This document shows, piece by piece, positions 1 to 8,665 of a stretch of 64,000 nt of DNA; position 1 is the stretch's first letter, and each line of letters opens with the position of its first letter. This DNA comes from Roseovarius atlanticus (GTDB lineage: Bacteria; Pseudomonadota; Alphaproteobacteria; Rhodobacterales; Rhodobacteraceae), in contig NZ_LAXJ01000010.1 in NCBI RefSeq assembly GCF_001441615.1, positions 62,001 through 126,000 of the forward strand. Reading direction: 5' to 3'. The notes under the pieces are model-generated. The model did not search any database. It was given only the letters and a program-made list of their open reading frames with translations, and had not been told where the DNA came from. The position numbers and the translations under genes were made by a program.

Positions 1-1
1 C

Positions 2-322
2 CAGTTCAAATCCGCCATGCGCGCCTGCCGCCCCGAAGCCCGCATCCTGACCATCGGGTTCGCCAGCGGCGAGGTGCCAAAGATCCCGGCCAACCACCTG
101 CTGGTCAAGAACATCTCGGTACTGGGGCTGTACTGGGGCGGATATCTCGGCTTCCGGCCGCAGGTCGTGACGGACAGCCTGACGTGCCTTTTCGACTGGT
201 ATACAGAGGGTCGCCTGAAGCCCCATATCAGCCACGTGCTGCCGCTGGAGAAGGCTCAGGACGGTCTGGACCTGATGAGCACACGCAAGTCCACCGGCAA
301 GGTCGTCGTCACCATGGATTAG
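2..322 (+). CDS. zinc-binding dehydrogenase / NADPH:quinone reductase family, C-terminal end (partial)
   Basis: The frame is open from the left edge, so only the last 106 residues are visible. They hold the end of the Rossmann domain (strand RILTIGFASG), then the catalytic-fold tail with the family-typical HVLPLEKAQDGLDLM segment and the terminal GKVVVTMD. This matches medium-chain dehydrogenases of the quinone oxidoreductase branch, which reduce quinones or enones with NADPH in the cytoplasm. The substrate cannot be read from the fragment. It ends 10 bp from the convergent LysR gene. Family confident, exact function open. Confidence 0.8.
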   Translation, partial: QFKSAMRACRPEARILTIGFASGEVPKIPANHLLVKNISVLGLYWGGYLGFRPQVVTDSLTCLFDWYTEGRLKPHISHVLPLEKAQDGLDLMSTRKSTGKVVVTMD

Positions 323-332
323 GCCATCGTGG

Positions 333-1205
333 TCATGCCTGGCGCAAAAGCGTCGGCGTGGCCGCCCGGAACCCCTGGCGCACAAGATCCGCCAGCTGAC
401 GCGTGATGTCATCGCGGTTGGCCGCCCCGTACATATTGATCTGGTGATATCCCAGATCCGGCAACGCCCCTTGCGCGTTGATCGCCTCCTGGTGCGGCGG
501 GATGCTGGTTTCCAGCAAGGCGCCGACCGCCAGATCGGCGCTGATCAGCGCCTCGACAGAGCGGTCCTCGTCCGACTCGATCGCCAGCTCCCAGTCGATG
601 CCCGCCGCATCCAGGCTGCGCAACACCGTGGTCCGGAAGATGCAGACATTGCAGAATCCAAGCCGCAGGGGTCGTTTGCGCCACGCCTGCCCGCCCAGCG
701 CGCCGACCCATTTGAGCGGCATTTCCGTCAGGGTTTCGCCACCGGGGGTCAGGGCCTTTTCGGTGGTGAGGATCAGATCCACCTCACCTTTCTTCAGCGC
801 TTCGTGCAATCGCATCGTGCTGGAGGATTTCAGCGCCACATTAACCCGCGGAAAGATACCGCTGAACGTCTTCAATACGCGGGGCACCACCGGATAGACG
901 ATGTCGTGCGGAACGCCCAAGGTCAGCTGCCCCTCATAGATCTCGTCCGACAGGCGCCCCACCGCCTCGTCGTTCAGGTCGACGATACGCCGCGCATAGG
1001 TCAAAAGCTGCTCGCCAGAGGCCGTCAGCGCAATCCGCCTGTTACTGCGGTCAAGCAGTTCGATGCCCAGCATCTCCTCCAGCCGCTTGAGCTGCATCGA
1101 CACCGCAGATTGCGTCAGGTTCAGCACCTGCGCGGCGCGCGTGACACCGCCTTGCTCGGCGACTTCAAGGAACGATCTCAAGGTCGTCACGTCCAGATTC
1201 CTCAT
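333..1205 (-). CDS. LysR-family transcriptional regulator
   Basis: A 290-residue protein of usual LysR length. Residues about 4-63 form the winged HTH (FLEVAEQGGVTRAAQVLN, then LTQSAVSMQLKRLE), and from about residue 88 there is the type 2 periplasmic-binding-like effector domain (YEGQLTLGVPHDIVYPVVPR). The ATG at 1205 has a GGAG about nine bases upstream. It is divergent from a DUF1127 gene, with 125 bp between them that contain a perfect inverted repeat (1288-1306), so self-regulation or control of the neighbour is likely. The effector is unknown. Confidence 0.9.
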   Translation of the reverse strand: MRNLDVTTLRSFLEVAEQGGVTRAAQVLNLTQSAVSMQLKRLEEMLGIELLDRSNRRIALTASGEQLLTYARRIVDLNDEAVGRLSDEIYEGQLTLGVPHDIVYPVVPRVLKTFSGIFPRVNVALKSSSTMRLHEALKKGEVDLILTTEKALTPGGETLTEMPLKWVGALGGQAWRKRPLRLGFCNVCIFRTTVLRSLDAAGIDWELAIESDEDRSVEALISADLAVGALLETSIPPHQEAINAQGALPDLGYHQINMYGAANRDDITRQLADLVRQGFRAATPTLLRQA

Positions 1206-1287
1206 GCATCACACTCCTTGATGGTACCTTCGCCAAACATTCATTTTCAAAATATATCCACACATGCAATTTACATCAACACAATTC

Positions 1288-1306
1288 ATGAAGCGCCGTG
1301 CTTCAT
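1288..1306. promoter_or_regulatory. inverted repeat in the LysR/DUF1127 divergent region
   Basis: ATGAAGC and GCTTCAT are perfect 7-bp arms separated by GCCGT. The repeat lies 12 bp before the AAAGGAG ribosome site of the DUF1127 gene. It could be an operator for the divergent LysR protein or a short leader hairpin. The sequence alone does not decide. Confidence 0.4.
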
Positions 1307-1330
1307 CACGAAAACTGAAAGGAGATCGCC

Positions 1331-1528
1331 ATGTCCACCCTCTCTCGCCGCCGCCATGGTCCGTTTCGCACCAGCCCCCGGCCCAGCCTGTTTGACGCGC
1401 TGGACCTTTACCGCCAGCGCCGCGCCCTCGCCCGGCTCGACGATCATGCGCTTGACGACATTGGCGTCACCCGAGAAGAGGCGGACGCCGAGGCGCGCCG
1501 GCCTTTCTGGGACATTACGCGTCGCTAA
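1331..1528 (+). CDS. DUF1127 (YjiS-like) small protein
   Basis: A 65-residue Arg-rich protein. The DUF1127 core is visible as ALDLYRQRRALARLDDHALD followed by DIGVTREEADAEARRPFW. An AAAGGAGA ribosome site precedes the ATG. In Rhodobacter sphaeroides a DUF1127 protein binds RNA and affects maturation of CcsR small RNAs; whether this copy does so is not known, though a CcsR-like array lies elsewhere in the window (39.0 kb). It is divergently transcribed from a LysR gene that may control it. Confidence 0.85.
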   Translation: MSTLSRRRHGPFRTSPRPSLFDALDLYRQRRALARLDDHALDDIGVTREEADAEARRPFWDITRR

Positions 1529-1652
1529 GACGTGAACCGACTGTTTCTGCGCGGTTTCCGTCCGGATTTGCTTGAAAAAGGCCGTCTGGCACCCGATATT
1601 CTCTGCAAACCCCTCGTCGGGTTTGAAATGGGACACTTACTCGGAGGCTTTA

Positions 1653-2372
1653 ATGGCTCAATTCGACACGATCCGGACGGCAACAGGTGCGCGTACCGCC
1701 GCGATCGACGAAGGCTTGCGCGCCCACATGAACAAGGTCTACGGCACCATGTCGATCGGCATGTTGCTGACCTTCGCGGCCGCTTGGGCCGTGGGCAACA
1801 ACGCCGCGATGATGGAAACGCTGTTCACGGGTTTCACCCGCTACATCGTGATGTTCGCGCCGCTGATCATGGTCTTCGCTTTCGGCGCTGTGATCAACAA
1901 GCTGTCGGCGGCCGCGGCTCAACTTTTCTTCTACGCGTTCGCCGCGGTGATGGGTGTGTCGATCTCTTACATCTTCGTGGTGTTCACCGACTTCTCGATC
2001 GCACAGGTCTTCCTGGCCACGGCGGCAGCCTTTGCCGGCCTTTCGCTCTGGGGCTACACCACCAAGAAGGACATCTCCGGCTGGGGCAGCTTCCTGATCA
2101 TGGGCGTGATCGGCCTGATCGTGGCGTCGATCGTCAACATCTTCATCGGATCGACCGAAATTATGTTCGCGATCTCGGCCATCGGTGTTCTGATCTTCGC
2201 CGGCCTGACCGCGTATGACACGCAGTCGATCAAGAACGAGTATCTGGCGCACGCCCACCACGGCGACAGCGAATGGCTGGGCAAATCCGCCATCATGGGC
2301 GCGCTGCGGCTCTATCTGGACTTCATCAACATGTTCATGATGCTGCTGAACCTGCTGGGCCAACGCGAATAA
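1653..2372 (+). CDS. Bax inhibitor-1/YccA family membrane protein
   Basis: A 239-residue inner-membrane protein with about seven hydrophobic helices and the family segments VYGTMSIGMLLTFAAAW near the start and FAGLTAYDTQSIKNEY near the end. The start at 1653 (MAQFDTIRTATG) is chosen over an upstream in-frame ATG because CGGAGG at 1642-1647 sits just before it and similarity begins there. The family includes YccA, linked to FtsH protease control, and proposed Ca2+-leak channels; the role here is inferred only. A strong terminator follows. Confidence 0.92.
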   Translation: MAQFDTIRTATGARTAAIDEGLRAHMNKVYGTMSIGMLLTFAAAWAVGNNAAMMETLFTGFTRYIVMFAPLIMVFAFGAVINKLSAAAAQLFFYAFAAVMGVSISYIFVVFTDFSIAQVFLATAAAFAGLSLWGYTTKKDISGWGSFLIMGVIGLIVASIVNIFIGSTEIMFAISAIGVLIFAGLTAYDTQSIKNEYLAHAHHGDSEWLGKSAIMGALRLYLDFINMFMMLLNLLGQRE

Positions 2373-2398
2373 ACGCCGATAAACACACGACAGACAAC

Positions 2399-2430
2399 GG
2401 GCCGGTCCTTGCGACCGGCCCTTTTCTTTT
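2399..2430 (+). terminator. intrinsic terminator after the BI-1 gene
   Basis: GGGCCGGTC pairs perfectly with GACCGGCCC (2399-2407 and 2413-2421) around a 5-base loop, followed by TTTTCTTTT. It lies 26 bp after the stop codon. Confidence 0.92.
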
Positions 2431-2461
2431 GACTGTGCGGAAAGCCGGCGATACCCACCCC

Positions 2462-2482
2462 GTCCCGGGCGTGACCCGGGAC
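2462..2482. repeat. dispersed palindrome, GTCCCGGG family, copy 1
   Basis: GTCCCGGG, loop CGTGA, CCCGGGAC, then CTCG. Near-identical copies lie at 48939-48959 and 54048-54070, all between genes. No T-run follows, so it is unlike a terminator. Confidence 0.7.
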
Positions 2483-2535
2483 CTCGTGGTCAAGACCAGA
2501 CCGCTCCTAGCTGAAGACGCACCCCACACGTCCCC

Positions 2536-2568
2536 TAAAAGCAAAAGGCCGCGCCCTTCGGCACGGCC
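2536..2568 (-). terminator. intrinsic terminator of rpmG
   Basis: On the minus strand GGCCGTGCC (2560-2568) pairs with GGCGCGGCC (2547-2555) through one G-U pair around a 4-base loop, followed by TTTTGCTTTT. It lies 27 bp beyond the rpmG stop codon. Confidence 0.88.
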
Positions 2569-2594
2569 CGTTCAGCAATCTGGTCAGGCAGATC

Positions 2595-2762
2595 TTACTT
2601 GATCTTGCCTTCCTTGTACTCGACATGCTTGCGCGCGACGGGGTCGTATTTGCGCACCGACATCTTCTCGGTCATGGTGCGGGCATTCTTCTTGGTCACA
2701 TAGAAGTGGCCCGTGCCGGCGGTCGAGTTCAGGCGGATCTTGATTGTGGTCGGCTTCGCCAT
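2595..2762 (-). CDS. rpmG: 50S ribosomal protein L33
   Basis: A 55-residue protein reading [20 protein letters not shown], then [14 protein letters not shown] and a VEYKEGKIK end, which is full-length bacterial L33 of the large ribosomal subunit. The zinc-coordinating Cys pairs of the C+ form are absent, so this is the zinc-independent (C-) type. AGGAGA precedes the start. It is short and Lys/Arg-rich, as expected for an rRNA-binding protein. It has its own terminator and is probably transcribed alone from the 102-bp gap in front of it. Confidence 0.97.
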   Translation of the reverse strand: MAKPTTIKIRLNSTAGTGHFYVTKKNARTMTEKMSVRKYDPVARKHVEYKEGKIK

Positions 2763-2864
2763 GGGTATCTCTCCTGCGGCGAGGTGTCAGCCACCCCGCG
2801 AAATTCGTCATGAAGCCCGCCTTTTATACGCGCGGGCCTGCATGTCAACCGGATTCTCCCCGCC

Positions 2865-3473
2865 TCAGTTCGAGCTGATGCGCGTGGGCATACGGTAGAA
2901 ATGATGCACGCCGATGGTCGTCGTGCGGGCGAAGGTCCGAGACCATTTCGGACGCACCGCCTTGGTGTGATAATGCGTCGCCCCGTCCGTCAGCTGACGC
3001 TTGGCGCCCTTGACCATGAGATAGGCCACCTTGCCGGCCCGCTCGAACGCGCGCTTCTCGTTGATGCGGTCACTGTAGCCATCGCAGGTATAGGTGAACT
3101 GGCACTGGTACTTGCGCCCGGTGCCCTGGTGCACAACACCGCAGATCGTGTCGGGAAAGCGGGCGCTGTCGACGCGGTTCATGATGACTTCGGCAACTGC
3201 GAACTGGCCCTTCACGCTTTCGCCGCGGGCCTCATGGTACAGAGCTTCGGCCAGGCAGCGCCATTGCTCGCCACCCGATTGGGCCGATTGCGCAGCCAGC
3301 CAGCTGCGCGAATACGTTACGTCCACGCCCGGTCGCTCCATGTACCGCGCCACCATGTCCTCGGGAATCGAGTTCAGCACGCGGTTCTCGTGCGCGTAAA
3401 GACGGTTGATGTCCTGCTCCGCCACGGCGGCGGTTCCAAGCACCATCAAGAATATCGTTGCGAGAGATTTCAA
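2865..3473 (-). CDS. SleB-like cell wall hydrolase
   Basis: A 202-residue exported protein. Residues 1-18 form a signal peptide. The SleB/Hydrolase_2 domain runs from about residue 70 (CLAEALYHEARGE, with the likely catalytic Glu) through GQFAVAEVIMNRVD to a conserved ATHYHTKAVRPKW segment near the C terminus. It should cleave peptidoglycan glycan strands in the periplasm. The start is a TTG at 3473, supported by AGGAGG seven bases upstream; no better ATG is present. It is followed on the same strand by rpmG after about 100 bp. Spore-related naming is historical; this lineage does not sporulate. Confidence 0.88.
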   Translation of the reverse strand: MKSLATIFLMVLGTAAVAEQDINRLYAHENRVLNSIPEDMVARYMERPGVDVTYSRSWLAAQSAQSGGEQWRCLAEALYHEARGESVKGQFAVAEVIMNRVDSARFPDTICGVVHQGTGRKYQCQFTYTCDGYSDRINEKRAFERAGKVAYLMVKGAKRQLTDGATHYHTKAVRPKWSRTFARTTTIGVHHFYRMPTRISSN

Positions 3474-3642
3474 GGCTCGCCTCCTATCAATTAAGACCCT
3501 ACGGGCCCGTCAAGTCGCAAGCGCCTATAGCAATAGGTTCATTCCGTCCAGCCTGCGGCAGGTCAAGGCAGCTATGCACCAGGGTGATCGAGGTGAGACC
3601 GGCAGTGTTCTGCCACAGATATGGCGGCGATCCGCCCGCCGC

Positions 3643-6183
3643 CTACCCGATCTTGTCCTTCACGGCCAATTGTGCGGCAGCTAGTCGCGCCACCGGAACG
3701 CGGAAGGGCGAACAGGACACGTAGTCGAATCCCGCCGTGCGGCAAAAGGCAATCGATTCGGGGTTGCCGCCATGCTCGCCGCAGATCGACAGGGTCAGGT
3801 CAGGGGCCACTTCACGCCCCCGCCGCGCCCCGATTTCAAGCAATTCCCCCACCCCGTCCACGTCCAGCACGTGAAACGGATCCTCGGGATAGACGCCCTG
3901 CTGCACGTAATGCGACATGAACCGCCCCGCGTCGTCGCGGCTGAGGCCATAGGTCATCTGCGTCAGGTCGTTCGTCCCAAAACTGAGGAATGACACGAGC
4001 GGTGCGATTTCCGCGGCTCTCAGCGCGGCGCGCGGCGTCTCGACCATCACGCCCAACCGATAAGTGAAATTGCGCCCGGTCTCGCGTCGCACCGCATCGG
4101 CGACGTTGTCGACATTCTGCCGGACCAATTCGACCTCGCGCATGGCAGACACCAGCGGGATCATGATCTCGGGCACGACCGGGTCGCCCTCCTTGCTGGC
4201 GGCGACCGTCGCCTCGAATATCGCGCGCGCCTGCATCTCGTAGATCTCGGGCACCGCGATGCCCAGCCGGACACCGCGCATCCCCAGCATCGGGTTGTAC
4301 TCGCCCAGCGATTCCACGCGCTCGGTCACGTCCGCCACGGGCAGGTCCAGCGCATCGGCCAGTTCCCGGATGCCCTCGCGATCCGCGGGCAGGTATTCAT
4401 GCAGGGGCGGGTCGAACAGCCGGATGCAGACCGGCATCCCCGACATGATGCGGAAAAGGTCGATGAAATCCGCGCGCTGCATCGGCAGAAGGACCTCCAG
4501 CGCCGACGCACGATCCTCGCTGGTGTCGGCAAAGATCATCTCGCGCATGGCCACAAGGCGGCTGGGCTCGACGAACATGTGCTCGGTCCGGCACAGCCCG
4601 ATGCCCTGCGCCTTGAAGGTCAGAGCCAGCTCGGCATCGGCTTGGGTGTCGGCATTGGCCCGCACCTCGATGTCGCGCACATCGTCGGCCCAACTCATCA
4701 AGGTCTTGAAAGCCTCGTCCCGCGCCGCCTCCAGCAGGCGCGGCTCGCCGGCCAAAACCTCTCCGCTGGTGCCGTCGATCGTGATCTGGTCACCCGATTT
4801 CAGGCTGCGACCGTCCGGGAAGGTCAGCCGCTTCTGCTTGATATGAAACGTGATGGCCGACGCCCCGACCACGCAAGGCGTGCCGATGCCGCGGCCGATC
4901 ACGGCGGCATGGCTGGTGATCCCGCCACGCTCGGTCAGCACGCCGGCAGCAGCGTGCATCCCGCGAATGTCCTCTGGGCTGGTCTCGCGCCGCACAAGGA
5001 TCGCCGCCTCGCCGCGCGAGTCCGCCGCCTGCGCCTCCTCGGCGCTGAACACGATCTTGCCGGTCGCGGCGCCGGGGCTGGCAGCGATGCCCTTGGCCAG
5101 CACGTCGCGCTTGACCTCGGGGTCGATCTGACGGTGCAACAGCTCGTTCAGCGCCCGCGGCTCGATCCGCATGAGCGCTTCTTCGCGCGGAATGATGCCG
5201 TCCTCGGCCAACGATACGGCAATCGCCACAGCCGCGCGGGCATTACGCGCCACGCGCACGCCGTCCAGCAGATAGACCTCGCCGTTCTCGATAGTGAACT
5301 CGGCCTGCATTTCCTCGCGCAGCTTTTCGCGCATCAGCTTGGTGCATTGCTTCAGCCGTGCAAAGGCCTCGGGTGCCAGCTCTTCCAGCGACGGACCGCG
5401 CGGGTCCTTTTGAAGATAAAGCGCCTCGTTGGCGGCCTTCAGCGCCTCGCGGCCCTGGCTCTGGCTCAGGTAGCGCCCGGTGCAGCGCCGGTCGCCCGTC
5501 ACGCTGTCGACCAGCTGCATCACGCCCGATCCGCACTCGCCTTCGCCCAGCCCAAGCGCCATTTCCTGCACCACCAGGCCCAGCCCCGCATCCGCCGGCG
5601 CGCCCTTGGCCTGGCGCAAGAGCCGCGCCGTGGTTCCCTGCCATGCCCGCGCCATAGAGCGCAGCACGCCCAGAAGCTGCACCTTGGCATCCTGAGGAAA
5701 CTCTTCCTCGACCTCGTCCTCGTAGGCGGACAGCGCCTGTCCCACCGCCTTGACGGGGTCCTCGTCCAGCGTGTCGAACATGTCCGGGTCGGCCCGCGCC
5801 ACGTGAACGGCGTAGGACTGTACGAAGCGCAGGTACAGCCGCGCTGCCGCCGGCTTGCCGATGCGGTCGGACAGATCGACGTAGCTCGCGTCGTTCATCC
5901 CGATGTTCAGAACCGCCCCCGGCCCGCCCCAATCGGGGTCTTCGGACGACGGCCGCACGCAAAGCAGGGCCATGTCGCCGAACGGGTCCAGCAAGGACGC
6001 CATGTCCGGCACCTCGCCATCCGCGATCCACCTGACCGCGTCAAAGGACAGCGCCACCGTGCGCGGCACGGGCAAGTCCAGCCGGACCAGCCGTTGCAGA
6101 CACTTGGCCCGCCCGCCATGCGTGGGAATCGCGATTGGCGCGTCGGGAGTGATCAGCGTGATATGTTCCGGGCCCTGCTGCAC
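3643..6183 (-). CDS. ppdK: pyruvate, phosphate dikinase-like protein with altered ATP-grasp domain
   Basis: An 846-residue protein of PPDK architecture. The phosphohistidine domain has TERGGITSHAAVIGRGIG (His425), and the PEP-binding barrel has GTNDLTQMTYGLSRDD and Cys801 in SICGEHGGNP, so PEP/pyruvate chemistry looks intact. The N-terminal ATP-grasp part differs: GGRAKCLQRL replaces the usual GGKGANLAEM, the spacing to the VR(SG) motif is shortened, and the LQTR-type motif reads LLDGVR. Total length is slightly below usual PPDK (about 870-890). Canonical PPDK interconverts ATP, pyruvate and Pi with AMP, PEP and PPi. Activity with ATP is uncertain. It lies downstream of glyS on the same strand. 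Confidence 0.78.
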   Translation of the reverse strand: MQQGPEHITLITPDAPIAIPTHGGRAKCLQRLVRLDLPVPRTVALSFDAVRWIADGEVPDMASLLDPFGDMALLCVRPSSEDPDWGGPGAVLNIGMNDASYVDLSDRIGKPAAARLYLRFVQSYAVHVARADPDMFDTLDEDPVKAVGQALSAYEDEVEEEFPQDAKVQLLGVLRSMARAWQGTTARLLRQAKGAPADAGLGLVVQEMALGLGEGECGSGVMQLVDSVTGDRRCTGRYLSQSQGREALKAANEALYLQKDPRGPSLEELAPEAFARLKQCTKLMREKLREEMQAEFTIENGEVYLLDGVRVARNARAAVAIAVSLAEDGIIPREEALMRIEPRALNELLHRQIDPEVKRDVLAKGIAASPGAATGKIVFSAEEAQAADSRGEAAILVRRETSPEDIRGMHAAAGVLTERGGITSHAAVIGRGIGTPCVVGASAITFHIKQKRLTFPDGRSLKSGDQITIDGTSGEVLAGEPRLLEAARDEAFKTLMSWADDVRDIEVRANADTQADAELALTFKAQGIGLCRTEHMFVEPSRLVAMREMIFADTSEDRASALEVLLPMQRADFIDLFRIMSGMPVCIRLFDPPLHEYLPADREGIRELADALDLPVADVTERVESLGEYNPMLGMRGVRLGIAVPEIYEMQARAIFEATVAASKEGDPVVPEIMIPLVSAMREVELVRQNVDNVADAVRRETGRNFTYRLGVMVETPRAALRAAEIAPLVSFLSFGTNDLTQMTYGLSRDDAGRFMSHYVQQGVYPEDPFHVLDVDGVGELLEIGARRGREVAPDLTLSICGEHGGNPESIAFCRTAGFDYVSCSPFRVPVARLAAAQLAVKDKIG

Positions 6184-6268
6184 TGCGGCATTCCTTCTTT
6201 GGCCGGCAGAATACGCAAGCCGAATTATTAGGCAAGGCCTGTCGCGCGCGCCGCTGCGGTTTGCCCCG

Positions 6269-8587
6269 CTACCCGTCCAGCCGCCGCAGATCCGCCGCTT
6301 GCAGACAGATCTGGCGGATGGAATGAAGCATGTTCAGACGGTTGCGCCGCAGGATCTCGTTGTCCGAGTTGATCTGGACGGCTTCGAAAAACGCGTCAAT
6401 CGGGCCGCGCAGCGCGGCCATCGCGCCCATGGCGCGGGCGAAATCCTCGTCCTTCCCGGCGGCGGCGATGGTTTTCTCCGCATCCTGCAAGGCCGCGAAA
6501 AGCGCCTTTTCGGTGTCGTCCTCGGCAAACTTGGGATCGGCGCCAAAGGAATACTCGACCCCGTCCTTCTCCTCGGCCTGCGTCAGGATGTTGTTCGCCC
6601 GCTTGAACCCCTGCACGAGGTTGGTGCCGTCCTCGGTCTGCAGCACATCCTGCAAGGCCTGCGCCCGCTTGACCAGAAGCGCGAGGTCATCGTTGCCCTC
6701 CATCGCGATACAGGCGTCGATCACGTCATGGCGGATGCCCTGGTCCTTCAGGTAGACCTTCAGACGATCGTGGAAGAAGGAGAGAAGATCGTCTCGCATG
6801 GGAACGAACTCTCCCCGCCACTCTATCCCGCTACGTTGAGTGACCCAAAGGTCTGCGATATCATGAATAGCTTTACGAACAACGCTCTCACGAGCGCTGG
6901 GACCTGCAGCAAGCGCCTTACTGACCATTTGAATTTCATTTTCTGCTGAAGCTCCGATGAACTCTTTGATCTCATCAGACACTTCTTTTCCGCGCTGAAA
7001 ATCTTGCCACATATCATGAAACAGGCCGTCTCGCATTTTTTCGTATCGCGGCGATCGTAGTAAATCGAGAGCATCTTCAAATTTATCCTGAAGCCCAATC
7101 CGCAGACTGTTCTCCAAAACCAACCGGATCACCCCCAAAGCCGCCCGACGCAGCGCATAGGGGTCCTTTGACCCAGTCGGCTTTTCGTCAATCGCCCAGA
7201 ACCCGGCAAGCGTATCCAGCTTGTCCGCAAGCGCCACGGTCACCGAGACCGGGCGCGAGGGCACCGCGTCAGACGGCCCGAGCGGCGCGTAGTGCTCCTC
7301 GCAGGCCGCCGCCACATCCTCGGGCAAGCCCGCCTCGACGGCGTAATACCGCCCCATGATCCCCTGCAATTCGGGGAACTCGTAGACCATTTCCGAACTT
7401 AGATCGGCCTTCGCCACCTGCGCCGCCTGCTCCGCCAGATCAGGGTCGGCCCCCACCACCGGCGCGATCTCCCGCGCCAGCGCGGCTATCCGCGCGATCC
7501 GCTCGGCCTGGCTGCCCAGCTTGTTATGGAAGGTGACGTTCTCCAGGCTGTCCAGCCACGGCCCCATGCCCTCTTTCGCAATGCGCAGATCGTTCTCCCA
7601 AAAGAACTTGGCGTCCGCCAGCCGCGCGGCCAGCACCTTCTGGTTGCCGGCAAGGATCGTGGCGCCCTGATCGGCGGTTTCGCGGTTCGCCACGGTCACG
7701 AACTGCTCGATCCGGCCCGTCTTGGGGTTGCGCACCGAGAAGAACTTCTGGTGCTCCTTCATCGACGATTGCAGCACCTCGGGCGGCAGGTCCAGGAACT
7801 CCGCCCCGATCTCGCCCATCAGCGGCACAGGCCATTCCACCAGCCCCGCGACCTCCTGCAACAGCCCCTTGTCCTCGACCACGTCGAGGCCGCGTGCAAA
7901 GGCCAGGTTCGTGGCCTCCTGCCAGATATGGCCGGCGCGTTCCTCGGGGTTCAGCACCACGTGGGCGCGCTTCAGCTTCGCCGCGTAATCCTCGAAGGAC
8001 GTGACGGAAAACCGCCCCGGCGCCATGAACCTGTGCCCTTCGGTGCTGTCGCCCGCCTTGATGCCGTCCACGTCCAGCGGCACGATCTGCGCCTCGCCCG
8101 CGTCGTCGGTCAGGATGCACAGGATCGAATGCAAGGGCCGCACCCAGCGCAGGCTGCCCGCGCCCCAGCGCATCGACTTGGGCCACGGGAAGTTGCGGAT
8201 CGTATCGTCCAGGACGTCGGCGACGATCTCGGCCGCAGGGCGGCCCGGCTTGGTGATGGTCGCGAAATAGACCTGGCCCTTCTTTTCATCGCGCACTTCA
8301 AGCGCGTCGCGCGTCACGCCCGCACCGCGCAGGAAGCCCTCGATCGCCTTTTCCGGCGCATCGACGCGCGGCCCCTTGCGCTCTTCGCGCAAGGTCGGGC
8401 TCTCGGACAACAGTCCTTCCAGCGCCAGCGTCAGTCGCCGCGGCGTGGCAAAGGCCGCGGCCCCGGCGTATGTCAGTCCCGCCTCGACCAGCCCGTCGGT
8501 CATCCGCTTTTTCAGGTCGTCACAGGCCCGCGCCTGCATCCGGGCCGGGATTTCCTCGGAGAAAAGTTCGATCAGAAGGTCGGGCAT
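6269..8587 (-). CDS. glyS: glycyl-tRNA synthetase beta subunit
   Basis: A 772-residue beta subunit of the alpha2beta2 enzyme that charges tRNA-Gly. The start MPDLLIELFSEEIPARMQ is the family N terminus; an in-frame upstream ATG at 8665 is rejected. HD-like and C-terminal tRNA-binding parts follow, with DRLKVYLKDQGIRHDVIDAC visible near the end. Residues about 491-590 come from a low-G+C segment (6820-7115) unlike the rest of the gene but in frame, so the protein appears functional. It is separated from glyQ by two small genes, all on one strand, and is likely co-transcribed with them. Confidence 0.96.
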   Translation of the reverse strand: MPDLLIELFSEEIPARMQARACDDLKKRMTDGLVEAGLTYAGAAAFATPRRLTLALEGLLSESPTLREERKGPRVDAPEKAIEGFLRGAGVTRDALEVRDEKKGQVYFATITKPGRPAAEIVADVLDDTIRNFPWPKSMRWGAGSLRWVRPLHSILCILTDDAGEAQIVPLDVDGIKAGDSTEGHRFMAPGRFSVTSFEDYAAKLKRAHVVLNPEERAGHIWQEATNLAFARGLDVVEDKGLLQEVAGLVEWPVPLMGEIGAEFLDLPPEVLQSSMKEHQKFFSVRNPKTGRIEQFVTVANRETADQGATILAGNQKVLAARLADAKFFWENDLRIAKEGMGPWLDSLENVTFHNKLGSQAERIARIAALAREIAPVVGADPDLAEQAAQVAKADLSSEMVYEFPELQGIMGRYYAVEAGLPEDVAAACEEHYAPLGPSDAVPSRPVSVTVALADKLDTLAGFWAIDEKPTGSKDPYALRRAALGVIRLVLENSLRIGLQDKFEDALDLLRSPRYEKMRDGLFHDMWQDFQRGKEVSDEIKEFIGASAENEIQMVSKALAAGPSARESVVRKAIHDIADLWVTQRSGIEWRGEFVPMRDDLLSFFHDRLKVYLKDQGIRHDVIDACIAMEGNDDLALLVKRAQALQDVLQTEDGTNLVQGFKRANNILTQAEEKDGVEYSFGADPKFAEDDTEKALFAALQDAEKTIAAAGKDEDFARAMGAMAALRGPIDAFFEAVQINSDNEILRRNRLNMLHSIRQICLQAADLRRLDG
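6820..7115 (-). other. low-G+C mosaic segment inside glyS
   Basis: By hand count 111 of 240 bases at 6841-7080 are G or C (about 46%), against clearly G+C-rich flanks. Codons ending in A or T are frequent here and rare outside. The frame stays open and encodes a charged linker (RYEKMRDGLFHDMWQDFQ, then KEVSDEIKEF). It looks like recombination from a lower-G+C source or a lineage-specific insert. Confidence 0.7.
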
Positions 8588-8665
8588 GATGTCACCGGAA
8601 CGTCTTGGGTCAACGTCCCGGTGCTTAACGGGCCTGCCGCGGCGCGGCAAGCCGATTGAGGGCAA

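Noticed and set aside
4399-6231. 610-codon open frame on the plus strand opposite the PPDK-like gene
   Set aside because: Long antisense frames are common in G+C-rich coding DNA; it has no family motifs, and the opposite frame encodes a clear enzyme. The same applies at 444-1535, 7526-8659, 31877-32959, 35610-37517, 41166-42893 and 62062-63438.
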